From assembly GCA_000434295.1 (NCBI GenBank), contig HF994931.1, positions 47,178 to 56,005 on the forward strand: a stretch of DNA of 8,828 bases, read 5' to 3'. The notes below the pieces were generated by a model that searched no databases, was not told the origin of the DNA, and saw nothing but the letters and a program-made list of their open reading frames with translations. Below are positions 1-6,623 of this stretch, in pieces. Position 1 is the stretch's first letter, and each line of letters begins with the position of its first letter. This DNA is from Acetobacter sp. CAG:977. GTDB taxonomy: Bacteria; Pseudomonadota; Alphaproteobacteria; CAAGCB01; CAG-977. Both the position numbers and the translations under genes were made by a program.

Positions 1-6
1 ATAATT

Positions 7-927
7 TTACTTCATAAAATCAGCCCGTATCTGATCCGACAGACGCGCCGTAAATCCGATAAAATCAGTCAGAAAATCATGCAACGGACGCGATTTCAAT
101 ATATCCTCCAACCTGCCCGTATGCAAAAATCCGTGCTCTTGAGACGCCGAACGCAACGATTTCGTCTCGCCTCCCAAAGCACTCAGGCTGGTAATAATCT
201 CGTCATACGAATTATGCATCGATCGCGGAAATATCGGACTGAAAATCAACATCTCGGCTATCTTCGAAGGTTGCAGACCTTCCTTGTAAATACTGCGGTA
301 AGCCTGCCAACCGCCGACAGCTCGCAACAATTCTCCCCACTGGTAATAATCTATCAGAGTTTTGTCATCACCCGACGTCGGCAATAAAATATGATACTTG
401 ACATCCAATAAGCGCGCCGTACTGTCCGCCCGCTCCACAAACGTCCCTAACCGCGCAAACTGAAATGCTTCGTCCTTGACCATCACGCTGACCGTTAGTC
501 CGCGAAACAGTTCCGCACGATCCTTCATCCATTCAAAAAATTCCCAAAACCCTTTACGCTCCAAAGAATCATAATAGATCCCCTGCATTTCTATCCATGT
601 CGCATTCAGGCTTTCAAACATTTCTTCGGGCAGCGTATTGCGCTCCGAACGCGCATTCTCGCGCGCCGCTTTGACGCAGGAATAAACACCCGACGGATTG
701 TCCGTATCAAAAATCATGAATTTCAGAACATTCTTGGAGTTCATTTCCGAATATTTGGATTTAAACCCTTCCATTTGTCCCGAAATCGTTAAAATCGGAT
801 CCCAACCCGCTCCGGCTCCGGGCAACTGTTCCATACGGTACGCCGCATCCAATACGCGCACCGCGTCTTCCGCCCGTTCCATCATGCGGGTCATCCAGTA
901 AATATTGTCTGCCGTACGGCTCAGCAT
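7..927 (-). CDS. Alpha-E domain protein (DUF403)
   Basis: This 306-residue protein is a full-length alpha-E (DUF403) family member, an all-helical family of unknown biochemistry that accompanies circularly permuted ATP-grasp proteins. The N-terminus MLSRTADNIYW and the following ERAE (residues 17-20) are the family signature, and FVERADSTARLLDVKY (about 163-178) is the second conserved block. I chose the ATG at 927 over the one at 960. Only 927 gives the family N-terminus, and it has an AAGGAG ribosome binding site 7 bases upstream. It overlaps the ATP-grasp gene by 7 bases (ATGCTGA), which suggests translational coupling and joint action. The family is predicted to take part in synthesis or ligation of a peptide-like product, and the exact role is not established. 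The TAA stop is at 9-7, so any further operon genes lie outside the window. Confidence 0.93.
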   Translation of the reverse strand: MLSRTADNIYWMTRMMERAEDAVRVLDAAYRMEQLPGAGAGWDPILTISGQMEGFKSKYSEMNSKNVLKFMIFDTDNPSGVYSCVKAARENARSERNTLPEEMFESLNATWIEMQGIYYDSLERKGFWEFFEWMKDRAELFRGLTVSVMVKDEAFQFARLGTFVERADSTARLLDVKYHILLPTSGDDKTLIDYYQWGELLRAVGGWQAYRSIYKEGLQPSKIAEMLIFSPIFPRSMHNSYDEIITSLSALGGETKSLRSASQEHGFLHTGRLEDILKSRPLHDFLTDFIGFTARLSDQIRADFMK

Positions 928-2399
928 TGCCCGTCTCCTTCCGTTTTTCCCAATACCCAAGTGTCTTTGGTTCCTCCGCCCTGCGAAGAATTAACAACCA
1001 AAGACCCTTCCTTTAATGCGACTCTGGTCAGCGCGCCGGGCACAACGACCACTTTGTCGGGGCTTTGCATCAACGCATAAGGGCGCAAGTCGACATGTCG
1101 CGGCGACAAGCCCTCTTCTTGAACCGTCGGACAAGTCGATAGCGCCAGCGTCGGTTGGGCAATATAATTATCGGGATTTTGTTTAATACGTTCTTTGAAT
1201 TCTTCCGTCTCGGCTTTTGTCGCCTTCGGTCCCACCAGCATGCCGTAACCGCCGGAACCGTGTTTTTCTTTGACGACCAATTCGTTTAAATGTTCCAAAA
1301 CGTATTTAAAATCGTCCGGCTTTGACAGCGTATATGTCGGAACGTTCGATAAAATCGGCTTTTCTCCCAAATAGAATTCAATCATGTCGGGAACATAGGG
1401 ATAAACCGATTTGTCGTCGGCGACCCCGTTACCGATGGCGTTTACCAGCGTCACGTTCTTTTTCATCGCCGCGCGGTACAATCCCGGACATCCCAGCAAC
1501 GAATCTTTTCTGAACGTTTCGGGATCAAGGAAACGGTCGTCGATACGCCTGTAAATGACGTCGACCTTTTCGGGGCCGCGGATGGTACGCATATAAACGC
1601 AATCATCGTCGTCAACGAACAGATCCTGTCCTTGAACCAGTTCTATTCCCATTTCATAAGCCAAGAACGCGTGTTCAAAATACGCACTGTTATAAATGCC
1701 CGGCGTAAACAGGACGGCTTTGGGGTGTTCCGTTCCCTGCGGAGCGGCAAGTTCCAACGTTTTTCTAAGCTCTGCCGGATAATGATTGACGGGCAAGACG
1801 TCATAAATTTTGAACAAATCGGGGAACAGCCGCATCATTACTTCGCGGTTTTCCATCATATACGACACCCCCGAAGGCGTCCGCAAATTGTCTTCCAACA
1901 CATAAAAATCGGACGGCGAAGTACGGACGATATCAATTCCGGAGATATGAACATGAACCTTATTCGGCGGCGAAAAGCCTTCGACTTCGGGAATATATTC
2001 GGAATTTTTCAAGACCATTTCTTCGGGAATGACGTTGGCGCGCAAAATATCCCGAGTCGTATAGACGTCTTCGATAAAAGCGTTTAGAGCTTTCACCCTT
2101 TGGCAAATGCCGGCGTTCAGCTTTTCCCATTCGCAATTGGACAGGATACGGGGAACGGGATCAAAAGGAATCAAGCGTTCAACGCCGCTTCGTTCGCCGT
2201 AGACGGCAAAAGTAATTCCCATGCGCCGAAACAATATGTCGGCCTGTTCATTGCGACGCTTTAACAAATCCGGAGGAACGGTCTTCAGCCAATTACCGTA
2301 AAGTTTATAAGCTTCGGTAATGCCGTTTGACATCATTTCGTCAAAAGAATCTGAAACATACGAGCCAAGCCCGTGTTCTCCTTCCTCGGATTCGGACAT
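921..2399 (-). CDS. Circularly permuted ATP-grasp family protein (type 2)
   Basis: This 492-residue cytosolic protein belongs to the circularly permuted ATP-grasp family (CP_ATPgrasp, older names DUF404/DUF407). ATP-grasp enzymes couple ATP hydrolysis to joining a carboxylate with an amine, so a peptide or amide ligase role is predicted, with substrate unknown. Visible family blocks are FYVLEDNLRTPSGVSYM (about 165-181), YRRIDD (283-288), the glycine-rich loop VVKEKHGSGGYG (375-386), VDLRPY (436-441) and ALTRVALKEGSLVVNSSQGG near 456-475. The length is normal and no break is seen. The ATG at 2399 has a modest GAAAGG site about 9 bases upstream. The gene overlaps the alpha-E gene by 7 bases. 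The pair is the core of a cluster that often also carries a transglutaminase-like protein and the Anbu proteasome-like peptidase. The family call is firm and the reaction is inferred. Confidence 0.95.
   Translation of the reverse strand: MSESEEGEHGLGSYVSDSFDEMMSNGITEAYKLYGNWLKTVPPDLLKRRNEQADILFRRMGITFAVYGERSGVERLIPFDPVPRILSNCEWEKLNAGICQRVKALNAFIEDVYTTRDILRANVIPEEMVLKNSEYIPEVEGFSPPNKVHVHISGIDIVRTSPSDFYVLEDNLRTPSGVSYMMENREVMMRLFPDLFKIYDVLPVNHYPAELRKTLELAAPQGTEHPKAVLFTPGIYNSAYFEHAFLAYEMGIELVQGQDLFVDDDDCVYMRTIRGPEKVDVIYRRIDDRFLDPETFRKDSLLGCPGLYRAAMKKNVTLVNAIGNGVADDKSVYPYVPDMIEFYLGEKPILSNVPTYTLSKPDDFKYVLEHLNELVVKEKHGSGGYGMLVGPKATKAETEEFKERIKQNPDNYIAQPTLALSTCPTVQEEGLSPRHVDLRPYALMQSPDKVVVVPGALTRVALKEGSLVVNSSQGGGTKDTWVLGKTEGDGQC
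935..940 (-). promoter_or_regulatory. Ribosome binding site of the alpha-E gene
   Basis: AAGGAG on the minus strand lies 7 bases before the ATG at 927. It sits inside the end of the ATP-grasp coding region and decides the alpha-E start, ruling against the longer frame from 960. Confidence 0.8.
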
Positions 2400-2435
2400 T
2401 TGTTAAGACCTTTCAGTATTTGATTTAAACAAGTT

Positions 2436-2464
2436 ATTTTATATGTTAGTTTGTTTTTAATCAA
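2436..2464 (-). promoter_or_regulatory. Putative sigma70 promoter of the ATP-grasp/alpha-E operon
   Basis: Read on the minus strand, TTGATT (2464-2459) and TAAAAT (2441-2436) are separated by exactly 17 bases, matching 4 of 6 and 5 of 6 consensus positions. Transcription would start near 2429, giving a leader of about 30 bases before the ATG at 2399. The region is AT-rich, so chance matches are possible. Confidence 0.5.
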
Positions 2465-2465
2465 T

Positions 2466-2494
2466 TTGATAAAAGATAGTTCATACGAAATTAT
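2466..2494 (+). promoter_or_regulatory. Possible promoter of the lipoprotein-comM unit
   Basis: TTGATA (2466-2471) and AATTAT (2489-2494) are 17 bases apart and lie just upstream of the lipoprotein start. The -10 matches only 4 of 6 positions. The -35 sits one base from the -35 proposed for the divergent operon, and the two form the inverted repeat ATCAA-T-TTGAT (2460-2470). Confidence 0.28.
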
Positions 2495-2516
2495 TGAAAT
2501 ATTTTACGGACGGCCT

Positions 2517-2810
2517 ATGAAAAAGCTTTTTATTTTCGGCATTACGGCGACTGTTTTATCGGCTTGCACGCAGGTAATTATTCCCGCGGGGGACAAAGAA
2601 ATCATTATGCAGAACCCCGTAACGCGCGAAGTTATCTACTGTGAGCCGGAAGGAAACGTTTCGGCAGAAGAATGCTCTTTTATCATGGAGCAGGAAGGCT
2701 TTATCCGATTAACCGACAAATCGTCATTTCCCGGACACGACGACATTCCGTTAAAAGGCGCATACCCGACGCGCCGGTTCCGCGATAAACAAGACATCCC
2801 CCGCTGGTAA
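2517..2810 (+). CDS. Small unrecognised lipoprotein
   Basis: This 97-residue protein has a clear lipoprotein signal peptide: MKK, a hydrophobic stretch, then the lipobox LSAC at residues 14-17, so Cys17 would be lipidated and the mature protein anchored in a membrane. The frame is open upstream to an ATG at 2451, but the lipoprotein signal only makes sense from the ATG at 2517. The mature part is about 80 residues, has the phrase QNPVTREVIYCEPEG, and holds two further cysteines (C42, C53) that could pair. The C-terminus is rich in charged residues and proline. The ribosome binding site is weak (a GGACGG-like stretch close to the start). The gene ends 4 bases before comM, so the two are probably cotranscribed. 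Function is unknown. Confidence 0.82.
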   Translation: MKKLFIFGITATVLSACTQVIIPAGDKEIIMQNPVTREVIYCEPEGNVSAEECSFIMEQEGFIRLTDKSSFPGHDDIPLKGAYPTRRFRDKQDIPRW

Positions 2811-2814
2811 ATTC

Positions 2815-4341
2815 ATGCTTGCCCGTATCGGCACCGCCGCTTTTAAAGGCATCGAAGTCCTGCCCGTCAACGTCGAAGTTCATATTTCGAACGGTTTGCC
2901 TGCCTTTACCATCGTGGGATTGCCAGATAAAGCCGTCGCCGAAAGCAAAGAACGCGTCCGTTCCGCGCTAAATTCCATTGGGCTTTCTTTACCTGCCAAA
3001 CGAATTACCGTCAATCTGGCTCCCGCCGACGTCCTTAAAGAAGGGTCTCATTTCGATTTGCCGATTGCGCTGGGCGTGTTGGGCGCCATGGAAATTATTC
3101 CGTCGGATCGGCTTTGCTCTTACTGGGCGATGGGAGAGCTGGGGCTTGACGGCAGAATTGCTCCCGTTTCGGGTGTTTTGCCCGCTGCCGTCGCGGCAAA
3201 TGCGGCTCAGGCAGGGTTTATCTGTCCCTCAGCCCAAGGCGCCGAAGCCGTCTGGGCGGGAGGAAAAGACATCCTTGCGCCGAAAACGCTTTCCGAACTG
3301 GTTGCCTGTTTGAAAAACTCAACCGCTTTGGAGCCCCCGGCTCCTCAAAACGCCGAGGACGATCTTTTAAGCTACCCCGACTTAAAAGACGTCAAAGGTC
3401 AGGAAAACGCCAAAAGAGCCCTTGAAATCGCGGCGGCGGGCGGACACAACCTTTTAATGTCGGGGCCTCCGGGCGCGGGGAAATCAATGCTTGCCGCAAG
3501 ACTTCCCGGATTATTGCCCGAAATGAACGCAAATGAAATCCTTGAAACCAGCATGATTCATTCCGTAGCGGGTCTGTTAAAAGACGGCAGCCTCATATCG
3601 CACCGCCCGTTCAGAGCGCCTCATCATTCCGCTTCTATGCCCGCCTTGACGGGGGGCGGACAAAAAGCCAAACCCGGAGAAATTTCTTTGGCTCACAACG
3701 GCGTGTTATTTCTGGACGAACTGCCCGAATTTCAACGAACAGCGCTTGAAGCCCTGCGCCAACCTTTGGAAACGGGGGAAATTTCCGTTGCCCGCGCCAA
3801 TATTCACGTTTCCTATCCTGCCCGTTTTCAGCTGATCGCCGCCATGAACCCGTGCCGCTGCGGTTATCTGGGCAGCCCCGGGCGCGAATGTTCAAGAGCG
3901 CCGCGCTGTGCCGAAGAATATGCGTCCCGCTTGTCGGGACCTTTACTGGATCGTATCGACATGCATATTGACGTTCCTGCCCTTGCTCCGTGGGAATTGG
4001 CTAAAACGCCCGACGGAGAAAGCAGCGCCGCCGTTAAAGAACGCGTCCTGTCAGCCAGAGAACGCCAAAAAGAACGTTATGCGCGTTCGGAAGCGGGCGA
4101 AAAAATCAGCAAAAATGCGGACGCTTCGGGCAACCTTTTGGAAAAAACGGCTTTGGCGACGGACGATGCTTTGGCATTTTTGCTAAAAGCCGCCGAAAAA
4201 ATGCAACTGTCCGCCAGAGCGTACCACAGAATCCTGCGCGTCGCCCGAACGATCGCCGATCTGGAGCAAAATGACCGCATCCTGACCGCTCATATCGCCG
4301 AAGCTTTGTCTTTTCGCCAAATGAGGTACGGGAAAAATTAG
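2815..4341 (+). CDS. comM: ComM/YifB family Mg-chelatase-like AAA+ ATPase
   Basis: This 508-residue protein is a full-length YifB/ComM protein, close to the usual length of about 505. In naturally competent bacteria ComM is a hexameric helicase that promotes branch migration of incoming DNA during RecA-dependent recombination. It is also conserved in species not known to be competent. The order is an N-terminal Lon-like ChlI domain (about 20-140), an AAA+ Mg-chelatase core with Walker A GPPGAGKS (217-224) and Walker B LFLDE (298-302), and sensor 1 at Asn345. A four-cysteine cluster follows (C347, C349, C359, C365), as expected for a zinc-binding insert, and then a helical C-terminal domain to about residue 500. 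The ATG at 2815 gives the usual MLARIGTAAF N-terminus. There is no good ribosome binding site, so translation may depend on coupling to the lipoprotein stop 4 bases upstream. Confidence 0.96.
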   Translation: MLARIGTAAFKGIEVLPVNVEVHISNGLPAFTIVGLPDKAVAESKERVRSALNSIGLSLPAKRITVNLAPADVLKEGSHFDLPIALGVLGAMEIIPSDRLCSYWAMGELGLDGRIAPVSGVLPAAVAANAAQAGFICPSAQGAEAVWAGGKDILAPKTLSELVACLKNSTALEPPAPQNAEDDLLSYPDLKDVKGQENAKRALEIAAAGGHNLLMSGPPGAGKSMLAARLPGLLPEMNANEILETSMIHSVAGLLKDGSLISHRPFRAPHHSASMPALTGGGQKAKPGEISLAHNGVLFLDELPEFQRTALEALRQPLETGEISVARANIHVSYPARFQLIAAMNPCRCGYLGSPGRECSRAPRCAEEYASRLSGPLLDRIDMHIDVPALAPWELAKTPDGESSAAVKERVLSARERQKERYARSEAGEKISKNADASGNLLEKTALATDDALAFLLKAAEKMQLSARAYHRILRVARTIADLEQNDRILTAHIAEALSFRQMRYGKN

Positions 4342-4347
4342 TTCTCT

Positions 4348-4375
4348 TTGACAGGACGTTTCAGTATTATAAAAA
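4348..4375 (+). promoter_or_regulatory. Putative promoter of the response regulator-kinase operon
   Basis: A perfect TTGACA (4348-4353) begins 6 bases after the comM stop. The best -10 candidates are TAAAAA (4370-4375, 16-base spacer) or TATAAA (4368-4373, 14-base spacer), both imperfect. The position between comM and the regulator start at 4408 is sensible. The weak -10 keeps confidence low. Confidence 0.38.
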
Positions 4376-4395
4376 ACGGTTTTGAATCGTTTTTT
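4371..4395 (+). other. AT-rich hairpin upstream of the response regulator
   Basis: AAAAAACG (4371-4378) and CGTTTTTT (4388-4395) are perfect inverted repeats around a 9-base loop. The stem has only two G-C pairs. The run of T resembles an intrinsic terminator, which could end comM transcripts, but it lies 12 bases before the next start codon and may just reflect an AT-rich leader. Confidence 0.3.
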
Positions 4396-4407
4396 CGGAT
4401 TTATTTT

Positions 4408-5118
4408 ATGAATACGGAAACTTCCCCTAATCTGAACATGCCTTTGATTTTGGTAACGGACGATGACAGCCGCCTGCGCCGTTTGCTGAACAAATATTTG
4501 TCCGAAAACGGATTTCGCGTTTTTTCGGCTGCCGATACCAAAGAAGCCGATGCTTTAATGAAGTGGTTCGTTTTCGATTTGGTTATTGCCGACGTCATGA
4601 TGCCTGTCGAAACGGGCGTTGAATTTACGCGCCGTTTGCGGGAACGCGGGGAAACGGTGCCCGTTTTAATGTTGACGGCAATGGGAGAAACGAACGACCG
4701 CATCAACGGTTTGGAAGCGGGAGCCGACGATTATCTGCCCAAACCGTTTGAACCGCGCGAACTGTTATTGCGCATCAACAATATTTTGCGCCGCGTCATG
4801 AGCAAGCCGCCCGAAAAACAAAAAGCCGAAGTCCGATTCGGCATCCATCATTATGATTTGGATGAAAAAGCGTTATACCGCGGATCGGAACGGATTCGCC
4901 TTCCGCTTGCCGAATCGGCTTTATTGCAGGTTTTGGCGGAACGAGCGGGACAGGATATTTCCAGAGAAGAACTGGCTCAAAAAACGGGCAACGAAACGAA
5001 TCTGCGAACCGTTGACGTTCAAATCACGCGTTTGCGGCGCAAAATCGAACCCGACGTCCGCCAGCCCAAATACATCCAGACGATTCGCGGCAAAGGATAT
5101 TCCCTTATTCCCGACTAA
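4408..5118 (+). CDS. ompR: OmpR-family response regulator
   Basis: This 236-residue DNA-binding response regulator would be phosphorylated by the kinase encoded just downstream. The receiver domain (about 12-128) has the acidic pair D18/D19, the phosphoacceptor D62 in IADVMMP, T90 and K112 (LPKPF). The winged-helix output domain (about 140-235) shows the OmpR-type end RTVDVQITRLRRKIE...IRGKGYSLIP. The receiver block GLEAGADDYLPKPFEPRELL resembles alphaproteobacterial OmpR/PetR proteins, so the symbol indicates family, not proven orthology. The frame is open from a TTG at 4348, but I prefer the ATG at 4408. It gives a normal length and has a weak GGA about 9 bases upstream. An ATG at 4438 would still keep the receiver domain but has no ribosome binding site. 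Target genes cannot be read from this window. Confidence 0.93.
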   Translation: MNTETSPNLNMPLILVTDDDSRLRRLLNKYLSENGFRVFSAADTKEADALMKWFVFDLVIADVMMPVETGVEFTRRLRERGETVPVLMLTAMGETNDRINGLEAGADDYLPKPFEPRELLLRINNILRRVMSKPPEKQKAEVRFGIHHYDLDEKALYRGSERIRLPLAESALLQVLAERAGQDISREELAQKTGNETNLRTVDVQITRLRRKIEPDVRQPKYIQTIRGKGYSLIPD

Positions 5119-5120
5119 GG
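5116..5120 (+). promoter_or_regulatory. Ribosome binding site of the histidine kinase gene
   Basis: TAAGG overlaps the stop codon of the response regulator and lies 9 bases before the ATG at 5130. This arrangement favours coupled translation of the two genes. Confidence 0.6.
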
Positions 5121-5129
5121 TTTTACGTT

Positions 5130-6485
5130 ATGAAAATTTTTGCATATCTGAAAGACCGTTATAATTACGTTGTACGTTTTTTTCGTTTAAAATTTTTCCC
5201 CAAAAAGCTATGGATTCGTTCCATGCTGATTGTGGTTATGCCCGTTTTGCTGTTACAAACGGTCAGCAGTTTTTTGTTTTACGACAACCACTGGCAAGCG
5301 GTCAGCCGCCGTTTGGCTTTGGGGATAGCGGCGGAAATAAAAAGCGTTATTACCCTGTATGAAAAGTTTGATACGCCTTCGGAAAAATCCGAAGTCATTC
5401 AGACGGCACGCAACACGATGGGGCTGTTTATCAATTTCATGCCGCCTCAGGTCGTTCCGAAACAACGCTTAAGCATAAAAACAAAAGCCATGGCGGCAGA
5501 ACTGATTCCCGCTTTGGACAACGTCGGGTATCCTTTTATCATTCAGAACATGGCAGACGAACAATGTTTGCGGCTGTTGTTTTACCTGCCCGAAAACACG
5601 GTTGAAGTATTTGTGCCGTACAAACGCTTTTTCAGTTCGACGACCTACATATTCACGATATGGGCTTTTGTTTCGTCGTTTTTGTTTGTGGGGATTGCGG
5701 TTTTGTTTTTGCGCAACCAGATTCGCCCGATTTTGCGATTGGCATCGGCGGCAGAGAATTTCGGTTTGGGACGCGACGTTGAAAATTTCAAACCCGAAGG
5801 AGCAACCGAAGTACGCCAGGCGGCAAAAGCTTTTATTCAGATGCGCGATCGCATCCGCCGCCATATAGACGACAGAACCAGAATGCTTGCATGCGTTTCG
5901 CACGATTTAAGGACGCCTCTGACGCGAATGAGATTACAGCTGGCCATGATGGGCGACGACGAAAACGTCAAAGAATTGATCAACGACGTTACCGAAATGG
6001 AGCACATGGTGAACGGCTATCTGGACTTTGCGCGCGGAGAAGGCAAAGAGCCTGCCGAACCGACGGACATAAACCGCTTGATTTCGGACACGTTGCAGTC
6101 TTTAAGACGCGAAGGAACGGCGTTGCAATTTACCAGCAATGCGCCGTTAAACATGAACGTCCGCAGAAGCGACTTCAAACGTTGTTTATGGAATTTGGTA
6201 ACGAACGCGCAAAGATACGGCAATATTGTGAACGTGAACATGGAAGTTACGGACAAATACCTTGAAATTGCGGTAGAAGACAACGGTCCCGGCATACCGC
6301 AGGAAAAGCGCGAAGACGTATTCAAGGCTTTTTTCCGTTTGGATGAATCGCGCAATTCTCAGACGGGCGGCGTCGGATTGGGATTAACGATTACCAGAGA
6401 CATTGTTTTGGCGCACGGGGGAAAAATATTTATGGAAGACAGCCGTTTGGGCGGCTTGCGCGTTGTGATGCTTTTTCCGCGCTGA
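5130..6485 (+). CDS. envZ: EnvZ-like sensor histidine kinase
   Basis: This 451-residue inner-membrane sensor kinase is the evident partner of the preceding regulator (11-base gap). Two membrane segments (about 31-51 and 171-194) enclose a periplasmic region of roughly 120 residues. Next come a HAMP linker (about 195-247) and a HisKA domain with the phosphorylated histidine H258 in VSHDLRTPLTR. The ATPase domain has an N box with N355 and N359, G1 with D384 (EDNGPGIP), an F box (FKAFFRLDESR) and G2 GGVGLG (413-418). All catalytic motifs are intact. The N-terminal stretch MPVLLLQTVSSFLFYDNHW and the moderate sensor size match alphaproteobacterial EnvZ-like kinases better than ChvG, which is larger with a longer periplasmic domain. 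The stimulus is unknown and the symbol is a family-level label. Confidence 0.93.
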   Translation: MKIFAYLKDRYNYVVRFFRLKFFPKKLWIRSMLIVVMPVLLLQTVSSFLFYDNHWQAVSRRLALGIAAEIKSVITLYEKFDTPSEKSEVIQTARNTMGLFINFMPPQVVPKQRLSIKTKAMAAELIPALDNVGYPFIIQNMADEQCLRLLFYLPENTVEVFVPYKRFFSSTTYIFTIWAFVSSFLFVGIAVLFLRNQIRPILRLASAAENFGLGRDVENFKPEGATEVRQAAKAFIQMRDRIRRHIDDRTRMLACVSHDLRTPLTRMRLQLAMMGDDENVKELINDVTEMEHMVNGYLDFARGEGKEPAEPTDINRLISDTLQSLRREGTALQFTSNAPLNMNVRRSDFKRCLWNLVTNAQRYGNIVNVNMEVTDKYLEIAVEDNGPGIPQEKREDVFKAFFRLDESRNSQTGGVGLGLTITRDIVLAHGGKIFMEDSRLGGLRVVMLFPR

Positions 6486-6544
6486 CACGCATAAAAAAGC
6501 TACCCCCTTTTATAAAATTCGGCTAAACTTTTAACGCTTTTCAA

Positions 6545-6597
6545 GCCTGAAGCGACGGGCGAAGGAAAGCCAACCCTCCGCCTGAAGACTTTCAGGC
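6545..6597 (+). promoter_or_regulatory. Possible two-state structured leader of pckA
   Basis: GCCTGAAG occurs twice (6545-6552 and 6580-6587), and its complement TTCAGGC occurs once (6591-6597). The complement can pair with the near copy, giving a 7-base-pair hairpin with a 4-base loop followed by CGTTTT. It can instead pair with the far copy, which would enclose a second stem, 6558-6565 with 6575-6582 (one mismatch). That second stem uses bases needed for the near hairpin, so the states exclude each other. In addition, CGCCT (6579-6583) can pair with AGGCG of the pckA ribosome binding site (6613-6617). This is the layout of a riboswitch or attenuator, seen here by eye only. I cannot assign a ligand. 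Confidence 0.4.
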
Positions 6598-6603
6598 CGT
6601 TTT
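6580..6603 (+). terminator. Weak intrinsic terminator or attenuator before pckA
   Basis: GCCTGAA/TTCAGGC form a perfect 7-base-pair stem with loop GACT, followed by CGTTTT. It lies 95 bases after the kinase stop and 26 bases before the pckA ATG. It could end the kinase transcript, attenuate pckA, or both. The short interrupted T run makes it weak. Confidence 0.42.
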
Positions 6604-6623
6604 AAACATTAGAGGCGAAATAA

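Noticed and set aside
927..960. Longer alpha-E reading frame starting at 960
   Set aside because: The extra 11 residues (MGIGKNGRRRA) do not fit the family N-terminus, and the AAGGAG site at 935-940 points to the ATG at 927.
1632..2087. 151-residue plus-strand frame inside the ATP-grasp gene
   Set aside because: It lies wholly antisense to a clearly conserved gene, and its translation shows no recognisable domain.
2451..2516. Upstream ATG start for the lipoprotein
   Set aside because: It would bury the signal peptide behind 22 residues. Starting at 2517 gives a standard lipoprotein signal.
4348..4407. TTG start for the response regulator at 4348
   Set aside because: It would add 20 residues ahead of a normal-length protein with no ribosome binding site. 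The TTG is part of a TTGACA promoter-like box.
5469..5903. 144-residue minus-strand frame inside the histidine kinase
   Set aside because: It is antisense to a kinase with intact motifs and is rich in residues typical of shadow frames, with no family signature.
6482..6518. Promoter for pckA from CTGACA (6482-6487) and TATAAA (6511-6516)
   Set aside because: The spacer is 23 bases, too long for a sigma70 promoter, and I found no better pair in the leader. The pckA promoter is left unassigned.
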